Below, one piece after another: positions 50,081-59,321 of a stretch of 64,000 nucleotides of DNA (position 1 is the first letter of the stretch; each line of letters starts with the position of its first letter). This DNA comes from Terrirubrum flagellatum (GTDB lineage: Bacteria > Pseudomonadota > Alphaproteobacteria > Rhizobiales > Beijerinckiaceae), in NCBI RefSeq assembly GCF_022059845.1, contig NZ_CP091851.1:806001-870000 (forward strand), read 5' to 3'. The position numbers and the translations under genes were made by a program. The notes beneath the pieces were generated by a model that was given only the letters and a program-made list of their open reading frames with translations, had not been told where the DNA came from and made no database searches.

Positions 50081-51055
50081 TCAAACGCCGCTCGACCAAA
50101 CCGCGGGCACGAATTCATAACTCGATCCCGACTTCTCGATGTAGCCCGCGGCCGGGAAGGGCGCGTGATAGAACACCACTTGCGTCTTTTCGGTCGCTGC
50201 CATGTCGAGCATCTTTTTCCGGGTCTTGGCCGCGATGTCGCCATTCATGTCGAACACGGCGTGCCAGTCGGGATGGCGGACGAACAGCGACGGGAGGTTG
50301 ACGACGTCGGACATCACGAGAAGCTTGCCATTGCCGGACGAGATCATGAACGACGTGTGGCCTGGCGTGTGGCCCTCGGACTGAATCGCAGTGATTCCAG
50401 GCGCGACTTCCTTGCCCCACTCGTAACGCGAAACGTTCTTCATATCGTTGAAGACGCGACGCACGCCCTGGAAGCCGCCTTTCAGGGCGTCGCTGGCCGC
50501 GTTCATTTTCGCGTCATCCATCCAGTAGGTCCATTCGACTTCCGGCACCTTGATTTCGGTGTTCGGGAAGACCGCTGTTCCGTCCTTGAGGCGAAGGCCA
50601 TTGATATGATCGCCGTGGAAATGGCTGATCAGGATGGTGTCGATCTGCTCGGGCGCGAAACCGGCCGCCTTGAGGTTCTCCATCCACTTGCCAGACGATG
50701 GCGCGCCGGAATTACCGTTGCCGGTGTCGATGGCGATCAGCTTCGAGCCCGTATTGATGACAAGAGCCGTGAAATAGAGCGGCAACCGGTCGGTCGGCAT
50801 GAACGCCGTCGACATTGCTTTCTGCACGTCGTCGAGTTTGGCGTTGCGGACAAAGCCATCCAGCGGCCTGCCGGCGAAGCCGTCATGTATGGCCGTCACC
50901 TGATAGTCGCCAACCTTGAAACGATAGAAGCCAGGCGCCTGCGCAGTGGCCATTGGCGCGCCGGCTTCCGCTGGCGACACGCTGAACTGTTCAGATAAGG
51001 CAAGCCCGCCGGCGGCGACGCCAGCGGCCAGAAGCGTGCGACGATCAATCGTCAT
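50081..51055 (-). CDS. exported metallo-beta-lactamase-fold hydrolase, paralogue 1
   Basis: A 324-residue MBL-fold enzyme. The zinc motif is ISHFHGDH, with further His in EGHTPGHTSF, Asp in VMSDVVNLPS and His in FYHAPFPAAGY. The N-terminus has a twin-arginine-like signal (MTIDRRTLLAAGVAAGGLA ... AEA), suggesting export in folded form. Relatives include lactonases and other hydrolases; the substrate is not identifiable. The AGGGAGA site before 51055 sets the start over the upstream Met at 51142. Confidence 0.85.
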   Translation of the reverse strand: MTIDRRTLLAAGVAAGGLALSEQFSVSPAEAGAPMATAQAPGFYRFKVGDYQVTAIHDGFAGRPLDGFVRNAKLDDVQKAMSTAFMPTDRLPLYFTALVINTGSKLIAIDTGNGNSGAPSSGKWMENLKAAGFAPEQIDTILISHFHGDHINGLRLKDGTAVFPNTEIKVPEVEWTYWMDDAKMNAASDALKGGFQGVRRVFNDMKNVSRYEWGKEVAPGITAIQSEGHTPGHTSFMISSGNGKLLVMSDVVNLPSLFVRHPDWHAVFDMNGDIAAKTRKKMLDMAATEKTQVVFYHAPFPAAGYIEKSGSSYEFVPAVWSSGV

Positions 51056-51157
51056 TTTCAGTTCTCCCTCGTTGGTCTCTTGCACGAAGCACATCGCAGC
51101 AATTCGACGCCACAACGATAAAGGCTTGGATGCTCGCTTCAAGCGTCTGCGAACCCC

Positions 51158-52069
51158 TTAGCAGTTCGGATTGAAGGCGGCGGGGTTCCATTCATATCCG
51201 TCGCCGTCTCTGCGCACGCGGCCGACGCCGGGGAATGGCGCGTGATAGAAGGCGAGCGGCGTCTGTTCCGACGCGGCGAAATCGAGCAGCTTCCGTCGCG
51301 TTTCAACGGCGCGCGGCTTATCCATATCGAAGCCGAGCTGGAAATCCGGACGGCGCGCAAACACGCGCGGATCGTTGCAGACATCGCCGACGACGATGAG
51401 TTTCTGGCCGCCTGACTCGATCAGGAAAGAGGTATGTCCAAACGCATGTCCTGGTGTCGCCATGGCCCTCACGCCGGGAATGACTTCATCGTCGGCATTG
51501 AAGCGGCGCACCTCTTTCGCGATCGGCGCGAAGATGCGGCGCGCTGTCTGAAATGAAGCGCGCCCGGCTTCGGGCGCCGCGTTCATGCGCGCATCATCCA
51601 TCCAGTAGGTCCATTCGTCAGCGGGGACTGCGATTTGGGCGTTCGAATAGATGAGTTCATCATTCTTGCTGCGCAGGCCCAAAATATGGTCGCCGTGGAA
51701 ATGGCTGATGAGAACTGTGTCGATCGTCTTGGGGTCGATTCCGGCGGCCGCCATGTTCGCCGCCATCTTGCCCGCGGCAGGCGGCCCATTGTCAGCGAAA
51801 CCGGCGTCGATGAGAACGAGCCGCGAGCCGGTGTTGATGGTCACGCAGGTGTAGGAGCCGCCGATGACGTCGGTCGGCATGCAGCGGCTCGCAAGAACAG
51901 CCCTGAGTTCGTCCAGCGGGGCATTGACGACGTAGTTCGCGTCCAGCGCGCGGGGCGAATATCCGTCGAACAGAGCGGTGATTTCAAAATCGCCGACATA
52001 GTAGCGATAGAAGCCCGCTACCTGACGGCGGATCTGCGGCGGCGCTTTCTTCGAAGGGGCTTCAGGCAA
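51158..52069 (-). CDS. metallo-beta-lactamase-fold hydrolase, paralogue 2
   Basis: A 303-residue paralogue of the next gene with ISHFHGDH, ATPGHAFGHTSF, VVGDVCNDPRVF and FYHAPFPGVGR, so the zinc site looks complete. Unlike paralogue 1 it has no export signal: it begins MPEAPSKKAPPQIRRQVAGFYRYYVGDF. Thus one copy would be cytoplasmic and one exported. It lies upstream of paralogue 1 with 102 bases between and is followed by no terminator, so co-transcription is possible. Confidence 0.87.
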   Translation of the reverse strand: MPEAPSKKAPPQIRRQVAGFYRYYVGDFEITALFDGYSPRALDANYVVNAPLDELRAVLASRCMPTDVIGGSYTCVTINTGSRLVLIDAGFADNGPPAAGKMAANMAAAGIDPKTIDTVLISHFHGDHILGLRSKNDELIYSNAQIAVPADEWTYWMDDARMNAAPEAGRASFQTARRIFAPIAKEVRRFNADDEVIPGVRAMATPGHAFGHTSFLIESGGQKLIVVGDVCNDPRVFARRPDFQLGFDMDKPRAVETRRKLLDFAASEQTPLAFYHAPFPGVGRVRRDGDGYEWNPAAFNPNC

Positions 52070-52203
52070 CGGGGATCTCGCAGCAACGGGCGGCCGGGTT
52101 CCCAGCCTTCACCAAAGGTGAGGCATTGGATCGGCCCTGTGCGAAATGTCCAGCCGCGCCCGATAACAATCTGTTGAAGGATTGGTCCGTCTTGCGAACA
52201 AGT

Positions 52204-52731
52204 TCAAAGGCTTGCGGCCGCCCGGGCGGCTTGGTCGTACTGGCCCGAGAGGGCGCGCATATTCGAGGCGATATCGGACAGCAGGCCCTTGTCGACGCCC
52301 GACGCGAGCGCCGAACGCACCAGCAGCGTTTCGCGCACCTCGCGATAGCGTTCGCAGGCCCGCTCGCCCGCGGGCGTGGTTGCCGCCAGCTTTTCCTTTC
52401 CCTGCCGCATGCTTTTGATGAGCTTGAGCTTTTCAAGCTTCTTCAGGGAGTAGGCGACGACGTGCGTGTCCTCGATGTTGAGCACGAGGCAGATGTCGGC
52501 GAGGCGCTTCGGCTTCCCGCGGTGATGGATGTGATGAAGCGCCAGCACATCGAGCGCGGAAAGGTCGGGTACGCCCGCCGCCGCCATGCCGCGAACGATC
52601 CAGCGGTTGAAGGCGTGCGCTGTCATCGACAGCGCAAATTCGAACTCGGACAGCGATGGCATGCCGCCGGAGGCGAGATGGCCTGACGAAACGATCGGAC
52701 CAAGGTCTGATGGAGCGTCGCTCGGACTCAT
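52204..52731 (-). CDS. MarR-like winged helix regulator
   Basis: A 175-residue winged helix protein related to the MarR fold: FALSMTAHAFNRWIVRGMAAAGVPDLSALDVLALHHIHHRGKPKRLADICLVLNIEDTHVVAYSLKKLEKLKLI carries the DNA-reading helices, followed by the wing region and a long C-terminal helix. GGAAGGAGG eight bases before 52731 sets the start, nine codons inside the open frame. It is divergent from the hydantoinase gene, and a palindrome lies between, so regulation of that gene is likely. Confidence 0.82.
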   Translation of the reverse strand: MSPSDAPSDLGPIVSSGHLASGGMPSLSEFEFALSMTAHAFNRWIVRGMAAAGVPDLSALDVLALHHIHHRGKPKRLADICLVLNIEDTHVVAYSLKKLEKLKLIKSMRQGKEKLAATTPAGERACERYREVRETLLVRSALASGVDKGLLSDIASNMRALSGQYDQAARAAASL

Positions 52732-52786
52732 CGGGATGGCCTCCTTCCCGGCCATGCTACTCGACGACTACATTATGTCAATAAAT

Positions 52787-52808
52787 TCTCGACAAAGTGC
52801 TTTCGAGA
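52787..52808. promoter_or_regulatory. candidate regulator operator
   Basis: TCTCGA-N10-TCGAGA is a perfect inverted repeat in the 116-base gap between the divergent MarR-like and hydantoinase genes. Its size and position suit a dimeric winged-helix regulator; binding is inferred. Confidence 0.42.
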
Positions 52809-52847
52809 GATTAGACGCTTGCCCAGCAGACGTCAGAGGAGGTCGAG

Positions 52848-55800
52848 ATGGCCGGGGCTTGCTGGGATTTCTGGATCGATCGCGGCGGCACGTTCACCGA
52901 CGTGATCGCGCGCAAGCCCGACGGATCGCTGGCCGCCCGCAAGGTGCTGTCTGAAAATCCGGGCGCCTATCGCGACGCGGCCGTGCAGGGCGTGCGCGAA
53001 CATCTTGGCCTCAAGGCGGGCGAGCCGATCCCATCCGGCCTGATTGGCGAAGTCAGGATGGGGACGACTGTCGCCACAAATGCGCTGCTCGAGCGCAAGG
53101 GCGATCGCACGCTGCTCGTGATCACGAAGGGCTTCGGCGATGCGTTGCGCATCGGCTATCAGGCGAGGCCGAAAATCTTCGCCAAGGAAATCATCAAGCC
53201 TGACCAGCTCTATGAGCGCGTCGTGGAGATTGACGAGCGCGTGCTCGCCGACGGCGTTGTCGAAAAGACTCCTGATCTCGACGCCACACGCGCGGCGCTC
53301 GCGCAAGCGAAGGGTGATGGCTTCGATGTGGTCGCGATCGCCTTCATGCACGCCTATCGCTTTCCCGCACATGAACAGGCGGTGGCGAAGCTCGCGCGCG
53401 AGATGGGTTTCACGCAGGTTTCGGTTAGTCACGAAATCTCGCCGCTGGTGAAGCTTGTCGGTCGCGGCGACACGGCGGTCGTTGACGCCTATCTCTCACC
53501 GATCCTGCGTCGCTATGTGAAGCAGGTTTCAGACGAACTCGATGTCGAGCGCACCGGCGCGCGGCTGATGTTCATGATGTCTTCAGGAGGTCTGACAGCC
53601 GCCGACCTCTTCCAGGGCAAGGACGCGATCCTTTCAGGCCCCGCGGGCGGCGTGGTCGGCATGGCGGAGACGGGAAAATCCGCCGGCTTCGGCCATGTCA
53701 TCGGCTTCGATATGGGCGGCACCTCGACCGACGTGGCGCATTTCGATGGCGAGTATGAGCGCGCTTTCGAGACGGAGGTCGCCGGCGTGCGCATGCGCGC
53801 GCCGATGATGCTCATTCACACCGTCGCCGCCGGCGGCGGATCGATCCTGCACTATGACGGTTCGCGTTTCCGTGTCGGTCCTGATTCCGCTGGCGCGGAT
53901 CCCGGTCCGGCCGCCTATCGCCGCGGCGGGCCGCTCGCAGTGACCGACGCCAATGTGATGGTCGGCAAGCTCATTCCGGATTTCTTCCCCGCGATCTTCG
54001 GGCCGGAGCAGAGCGAGCCGCTTGATCGCGCCGTCGTTGAAAACAAATTCGCGAAGCTTGCCGCCGAAGTCGGCGACGGCCGTTCGCCTGAACAGGTCGC
54101 TGACGGATTCATCCAGATCGCGGTCGCCAATATGGCGGAAGCGATCAAGAAGATTTCCGTGCAGCGCGGTTATGACATCACGCGTTATGCGCTGAACTGT
54201 TTCGGCGGCGCCGGCGGACAGCACGCCTGTCTCGTGGCCGATGCGCTCGGCATGACGACGGTGTTGATCCATCCGCTCTCTGGACTTCTCTCGGCCTACG
54301 GCATGGGGCTCGCGAATGTGCGCGCGACGCGGCAGAAAGCGCTCGACATTCCGCTCGATGCGAAGGCGCCTGCGGCGATCGACGCTGCGGCGTCCCCGCT
54401 GGCGAGCGATATTCGCGCCGAGATTTCAGGGCAGGGCGTCGCCGCGCCCAACATCGAGACCTTCGTGCGCGCGCATATCCGCTACGCCGGCACTGACACC
54501 GCGTTGATCGTCAACGCTGGCGCGGCCGACGCGATGAAGGCGGCGTTCGAGTCCGCGCATCGCGCGCGCTTCGGCTTCATCGACGAGACCAAGAGCATCG
54601 TCATCGAAGCCGTCGAGGTGGAAGGCGTGGGCGGCGGCGCGCCGTTCAACGAGCCTGAGCGTGCGCTGAAGTTAGGCGCGAACGCCTCTGCTGCGCGTCA
54701 GACGCGCTTCTTCAGCCAGGGCGCGTGGCATGACGCCGGCGTCTATCTCCGCGCCAACATTCCACATGGCGCAAAGATTGACGGCCCGGCCATCATCATC
54801 GAACCGAACCAGACTGTGATCGTGGAAGAGGGTTGGCAGGCTGCGCTGACTGCGCGCGATCATCTCGTACTGTCGCGCGTGAAAGCGCGGGCGCAGCGCG
54901 TGGCGATCGGCACCAAGGCCGATCCCGTGATGCTGGAGATCTTCAACAATCTCTTCATGTCGATCGCCGAACAGATGGGCGTGACGCTGCAGAACACCGC
55001 CTATTCCGTGAACATCAAGGAGCGGCTCGACTTCTCCTGCGCCGTGTTCGACTCCGAAGGCAATCTCGTCGCCAACGCGCCGCATATGCCGGTGCATCTG
55101 GGCTCGATGGACAAGTCGGTCGAGACGGTGATCAAAAATAACAAGGCCATCAAACCCGGCGACGTCTATGTGCTGAATGCGCCCTACAATGGCGGCACGC
55201 ATCTTCCCGACATCACCGTCTGCACGCCCGTGTTCGATGACGCTCAGCAAAATATCCTGTTCTGGGTGGCGAGCCGCGGTCATCACGCCGATGTCGGGGG
55301 GCTGGCGCCCGGCTCGATGTCGCCGCTCGCGACGCACATCGAGGAAGAGGGCGTCTATATCGACAATTTCAAGATGGTCGATCGGGGACATTTTCTCGAA
55401 AAGGAACTGACAGCGCTTCTAACCGGCGCGCGCTACCCCGTGCGCAACGTCCGCCAGAATGTCACTGATCTCAAGGCGCAAGTCGCTGCGAACGAGAAAG
55501 GCGTCGCCGAATTGCGCAAGATGATCGCGCATTTCGGTCTTGACGTGGTGCAGGCCTATATGGGCCATGTGCAGGACAATGCGGCCGAGAGCGTGCGCCG
55601 CGTCATCGATGCGCTTGAAGACTCGACCTTCGAATATCCCATGGATCAGGGTTGCTCGATCCGGGTGAAGATCAGCGTCGACAAGGAGAAGCGTGAAGCG
55701 ACAGTCGATTTCACCGGCACGTCAGAACAGCGCGGCGATAATTTCAACGCGCCGGCGCCGGTGACGCGCGCGGCCGTGCTTTATGTCTTCCGCGTCATGG

Positions 55801-56447
55801 TCGATGACGAGATTCCGATGAACGCCGGTTGCCTCCGGCCGATCCGGATCATCGTTCCCGACAAGTCGATGCTGTCGCCGCATTATCCTGCGGCGGTCGT
55901 CGCGGGAAATGTCGAGGTCAGCCAGGCGGTGACGAACTGTCTCTTCGGCGCGTTGAAGGCGATGTCGGCGGCGCAGGGGACGATGAACAATCTCACCTTC
56001 GGCAATGACGCCTACCAGTACTACGAGACGATCTGCTCGGGTTCGCCTGCGGGTCCCGGCTGGAATGGAACGTCTGGCGTCCACACGCACATGACGAATT
56101 CGCGGCTCTCAGATCCCGAGATCTTCGAATTGCGTTTTCCTGTCGTGCTGGAGGATTTCCACATTCGTCCGGACACCGGCGGAAAAGGAAAGTGGAGCGC
56201 CGGCGACGGCACGAGCCGCACCATCCGTTTCCGCGAGACGATGGAGTGCGCGATCCTCTCCTCCCATCGCAAGGTTAGGCCCTTTGCGATAGAGGGCGGC
56301 GAGCCTGGCCTCGTCGGTCGGACGTTCGTTCGCCGTAAGGACGGCCGCACCTACGAATTGCAGGGATGCGACCAGACGGTGATTGAGGCCGGAGAAGCCG
56401 TGACCGTGATGACGCCGACGGGCGGCGGCTGGGGCAGGGCCTCCTGA
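52848..56447 (+). CDS. fused hydantoinase A/B (5-oxoprolinase-like) protein
   Basis: A 1199-residue ATP-dependent enzyme combining HyuA (about residues 1-680) and HyuB (about 690-1195) in one chain, as in 5-oxoprolinases. The actin-like ATP site appears in [18 protein letters not shown] near the N-terminus and [17 protein letters not shown]; the B half has [22 protein letters not shown] and [21 protein letters not shown]. Substrates are hydantoins or 5-oxoproline; which one is not clear. It is divergent from the MarR-like gene. Confidence 0.92.
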   Translation: MAGACWDFWIDRGGTFTDVIARKPDGSLAARKVLSENPGAYRDAAVQGVREHLGLKAGEPIPSGLIGEVRMGTTVATNALLERKGDRTLLVITKGFGDALRIGYQARPKIFAKEIIKPDQLYERVVEIDERVLADGVVEKTPDLDATRAALAQAKGDGFDVVAIAFMHAYRFPAHEQAVAKLAREMGFTQVSVSHEISPLVKLVGRGDTAVVDAYLSPILRRYVKQVSDELDVERTGARLMFMMSSGGLTAADLFQGKDAILSGPAGGVVGMAETGKSAGFGHVIGFDMGGTSTDVAHFDGEYERAFETEVAGVRMRAPMMLIHTVAAGGGSILHYDGSRFRVGPDSAGADPGPAAYRRGGPLAVTDANVMVGKLIPDFFPAIFGPEQSEPLDRAVVENKFAKLAAEVGDGRSPEQVADGFIQIAVANMAEAIKKISVQRGYDITRYALNCFGGAGGQHACLVADALGMTTVLIHPLSGLLSAYGMGLANVRATRQKALDIPLDAKAPAAIDAAASPLASDIRAEISGQGVAAPNIETFVRAHIRYAGTDTALIVNAGAADAMKAAFESAHRARFGFIDETKSIVIEAVEVEGVGGGAPFNEPERALKLGANASAARQTRFFSQGAWHDAGVYLRANIPHGAKIDGPAIIIEPNQTVIVEEGWQAALTARDHLVLSRVKARAQRVAIGTKADPVMLEIFNNLFMSIAEQMGVTLQNTAYSVNIKERLDFSCAVFDSEGNLVANAPHMPVHLGSMDKSVETVIKNNKAIKPGDVYVLNAPYNGGTHLPDITVCTPVFDDAQQNILFWVASRGHHADVGGLAPGSMSPLATHIEEEGVYIDNFKMVDRGHFLEKELTALLTGARYPVRNVRQNVTDLKAQVAANEKGVAELRKMIAHFGLDVVQAYMGHVQDNAAESVRRVIDALEDSTFEYPMDQGCSIRVKISVDKEKREATVDFTGTSEQRGDNFNAPAPVTRAAVLYVFRVMVDDEIPMNAGCLRPIRIIVPDKSMLSPHYPAAVVAGNVEVSQAVTNCLFGALKAMSAAQGTMNNLTFGNDAYQYYETICSGSPAGPGWNGTSGVHTHMTNSRLSDPEIFELRFPVVLEDFHIRPDTGGKGKWSAGDGTSRTIRFRETMECAILSSHRKVRPFAIEGGEPGLVGRTFVRRKDGRTYELQGCDQTVIEAGEAVTVMTPTGGGWGRAS

Positions 56448-56484
56448 ACATTTAGTCGCGCTCCGGCGCGGCGCAGCTTTAACC

Positions 56485-56540
56485 GCGACACCCCGCCGCA
56501 GGCTAATTGCGCCTGCTGCGGCGGCGTGTCGCGCTTCGTT
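56485..56540 (+). terminator. large imperfect hairpin after hydantoinase
   Basis: A long stem of about 19 against 22 bases (GCGACAC...GCAGGC against GCCTGC...GTGTCGC, with one bulge) is followed by GCTTCGTTTATTTG. It lies about 40 bases after the stop at 56447 and is likely the terminator. Confidence 0.62.
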
Positions 56541-56706
56541 TATTTGAACGAAAATGTGATCGGCGCTTGATGGCGCCCGGCGCCTTTCGCCACGAATCCG
56601 CCCCGAGTCGGGCATTGTCCCGATCATGAATGAGGCGTTCGCCGGCTGATCGCGCCGCCACCTCTATTCGTGAAAAGGCGGACGGCGCGGCGCGCCGGGA
56701 TCTCGG

Positions 56707-58155
56707 ATGCAACAGCAGGAAGCCGACGACGAAAGTTCAAAACGGGCAGGCGGAGCCCGCATCATTCCGCTGGTCGTCGCCGCGGCGCTTCTCATGGAAA
56801 ATCTGGATTCGACTGTCCTCACGACTGCGATCCCGACCATTGCGCCGGAATTCGGCATCGATCCCGTTCATCTCAAGCTGGCGCTGACCGCCTATCTCAT
56901 GAGCCTCGCCGTGTTCGTGCCGGCGAGCGGATGGATGGCCGACCGGTTCGGACCACGGCGCATCTTTGTCGCCGCGATCGCGTTCTTCACCTTCTCCTCG
57001 ATCATGTGCGCGCTCTCGCAGAACCTGTCGCAGCTTGTTGCCGCGCGCATCTGCCAGGGCGTCGGCGGCGCGATGATGACGCCGGTCGGACGCCTCGTGG
57101 TCGTGCGTTCGGTGGACAAGCGCGATCTCGTCTCGGCGCTCGCCTGGGTCACCATTCCCGCGCTGATCGGGCCGATCATGGGCCCGCCGCTTGGCGGCTT
57201 CGTCGTCACCTATACGAGCTGGCGCTGGATTTTCCTGATCAATGTGCCGATCGGCATCGTCGGCATCGCGCTTGCGTGGCGACTTCTGCCTGAACTTGCG
57301 ACGCGCGAGCCGCGCATCTTCGATTGGTGGGGCTTCTTTCTTTCAGGCGGTGGACTTTCGCTGCTTGTGATCGCGGCCGCCTTTTTCGGCCTGGGATCGA
57401 GCGACGCGCTGCTTGCGATCTGCTCCGCTTTGATCGGCGCGACCTGTCTCTGGCTCTATGCGCGCCACGCGGCGAGCCTCAACAATCCGCTGCTCGATCT
57501 CAGCCTGCTGCGCATTCCCACGGTGCGCGCGAGTCTGCTCGGCGGCTCACTGTTCCGGATTGGCGTTGGCGCGTCGCCGTTCCTGCTTCCGTTGCTGCTG
57601 CAAGTCGGCTTTGGCCTCAATCCGCTGGCGTCGGGCCTCGTGACCTTCGCATCGGGCGCTGGCGCGCTGCTGATGAAGTTCAGCGCCAAGCCGATCCTGG
57701 GCGCGTTCGGCTTCCGCAACGCGCTGATGTGGAATGGCGCAATCGCTTCAGTGCTGATCGCGGCGCCGATGATCTTCTCCAGCACGACGCCGGCGCTGCT
57801 GATGTCCGGCATCCTGTTCGTCTCGGGCTTTCTGCGTTCGCTGCAGTTCACCGCGGTCAATGCGCTCGCTTTCGCCGATGTGCCGGATGATCGCATGAGC
57901 GCAGCGACCACGCTGTCGGCGGTCGCGCAACAAGTCGCGGCGAGCTTCGGCGTATCGCTGGCTGCGATCATCCTGCAAGCGTCTCGCGCAATCAGCGGGC
58001 AAGCTGCTCTGACGGTGAGCGACTTCCTCGCCGCCTTCACCATTCTTGCTGTCGTCGCGAGCTTCTCGGTCATCAGCTTCTTCCGACTCAATCCGGACGC
58101 GGCCCGCCAGCTCGTGGCGGCCGGGCCTTCCAATCAAGAGGGGAAAACAAGATGA
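56707..58155 (+). CDS. MFS efflux transporter, DHA2/EmrB-like
   Basis: A 482-residue major facilitator of the 14-helix drug:H+ antiporter type. Helix 1 has LLMENLDSTVLTTAIPTIAPEF, then the loop 2-3 motif WMADRFGPRRIF, motif B-like ARICQGVGGAMMTPVGRLVVV and motif C GPIMGPPLGGFVVTYTSWRWIF. The substrate is unknown. Its stop overlaps the start of an RND adaptor gene (ATGA), so an MFS and an RND system are co-expressed here. Confidence 0.9.
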   Translation: MQQQEADDESSKRAGGARIIPLVVAAALLMENLDSTVLTTAIPTIAPEFGIDPVHLKLALTAYLMSLAVFVPASGWMADRFGPRRIFVAAIAFFTFSSIMCALSQNLSQLVAARICQGVGGAMMTPVGRLVVVRSVDKRDLVSALAWVTIPALIGPIMGPPLGGFVVTYTSWRWIFLINVPIGIVGIALAWRLLPELATREPRIFDWWGFFLSGGGLSLLVIAAAFFGLGSSDALLAICSALIGATCLWLYARHAASLNNPLLDLSLLRIPTVRASLLGGSLFRIGVGASPFLLPLLLQVGFGLNPLASGLVTFASGAGALLMKFSAKPILGAFGFRNALMWNGAIASVLIAAPMIFSSTTPALLMSGILFVSGFLRSLQFTAVNALAFADVPDDRMSAATTLSAVAQQVAASFGVSLAAIILQASRAISGQAALTVSDFLAAFTILAVVASFSVISFFRLNPDAARQLVAAGPSNQEGKTR

Positions 58156-59309
58156 AGCGCTTCGCCCTGCTTGGCCTTGCTCTCGTTGTCGCAGGCGCCG
58201 TCATCTACGGCTATGTCAGGCTTTCAGGCCCGGAGCAGGCGCGCGCAGCAAGAAGCCTCGACAGCTCTGCGCCGGTGACAATCGCCGTGGCGCAGAGCGC
58301 TGATGTGCCCATCATGCGGCGCGCCATCGGCTTTGCGGAGCCTGTCGCGACCGTCGGCGTGAAGGCCCGGATGGATGGCGTGATTGCGACGCAGAAGGTT
58401 CAGGAAGGGCAGGAGGTGAAAGAGGGCGATCTCCTCTTCACGCTCGATGATCGCGAACTGAAGGCGCAGATCGCGCGCGACGAGGCGGCGGTGCAGCGCG
58501 ACCAGGCGGCGCTGGCGCAGAAGCGCGCCGATCTCGCGCGCCAGCAAAGTCTTGTGCAGAAGGGCGCCGGCACACAGCAGGCGCTCGATCTCGCCGTCGC
58601 CGATGAAGCGACCGCCGCAGCGACCGTGCAATCGGATCAGGCGACCTTGTCGCTCGATCGTGTGCGCCTCTCCTATGCCGTGATTTCGGCGCCGATCGCG
58701 GGACGCCTCGGCGCCATCACCGCAACGCCCGGCAACGCCGTGCGCGCCAATGACGCCACCGCGAGCCTTGTCACTATCACGCAGCTTTCGCCGATCCGAG
58801 TCAGCTTCACCATGCCCGAGCGCGAACTCGGTCTGCTGCGCGACGCGACGAAGGATGGCGCGAAGCCTGAGGTGCGCGTGTTCAGCGCGGCGACGAAAGA
58901 AAAGGTCGGAACCGGCGCGCTCGATTTCATCGATTCGTCGGTGAACAAGGCGTCCGGCACCGTCGATGCGAAAGCGCTATTCCCCAATGACGACCGCAAG
59001 CTGTGGCCCGGCGAATATGTCGACGTGCAGATCGTGCTCGGCGATGTGAAAAACGCCGTGACGACGCCGGCGGTCGCCGTGCAGGAGGGGCAGAACGGCC
59101 AGTTCGTCTATGTGCTGAAGTCAGACAACACGGTCGAGGCGCGTCCCGTTACTGTTGTGTCGAACGAGAATGGCGTCGCCGCGATGTCGAAGGGGCTCGC
59201 GGCGGGAGAGAAGATCGTCACTGAAGGCCAGTCGCGGTTGTCGCCCGGCGCGCGGGCGCGGCCGACGCAGGCGGGGGCGCCCGCCGGCGCGAATAAGGCG
59301 CAGGGCTAG
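58152..59309 (+). CDS. RND efflux periplasmic adaptor (membrane fusion protein)
   Basis: A 385-residue adaptor with an N-terminal membrane anchor (MKRFALLGLALVVAGAVIYGYV). It has a biotinyl-lipoyl-like half motif (GVKARMDGVIATQKVQEGQEVKEGDLLFTLDDREL), a long coiled-coil hairpin (about 105-165), the second half motif YAVISAPIAGRLGAITATPGNAV, and a C-terminal beta-barrel. It links an inner-membrane RND pump to an outer-membrane channel, which is not encoded here. It precedes the pump gene by 12 bases. Confidence 0.92.
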   Translation: MKRFALLGLALVVAGAVIYGYVRLSGPEQARAARSLDSSAPVTIAVAQSADVPIMRRAIGFAEPVATVGVKARMDGVIATQKVQEGQEVKEGDLLFTLDDRELKAQIARDEAAVQRDQAALAQKRADLARQQSLVQKGAGTQQALDLAVADEATAAATVQSDQATLSLDRVRLSYAVISAPIAGRLGAITATPGNAVRANDATASLVTITQLSPIRVSFTMPERELGLLRDATKDGAKPEVRVFSAATKEKVGTGALDFIDSSVNKASGTVDAKALFPNDDRKLWPGEYVDVQIVLGDVKNAVTTPAVAVQEGQNGQFVYVLKSDNTVEARPVTVVSNENGVAAMSKGLAAGEKIVTEGQSRLSPGARARPTQAGAPAGANKAQG

Positions 59310-59321
59310 GGAGGCGCCGAA

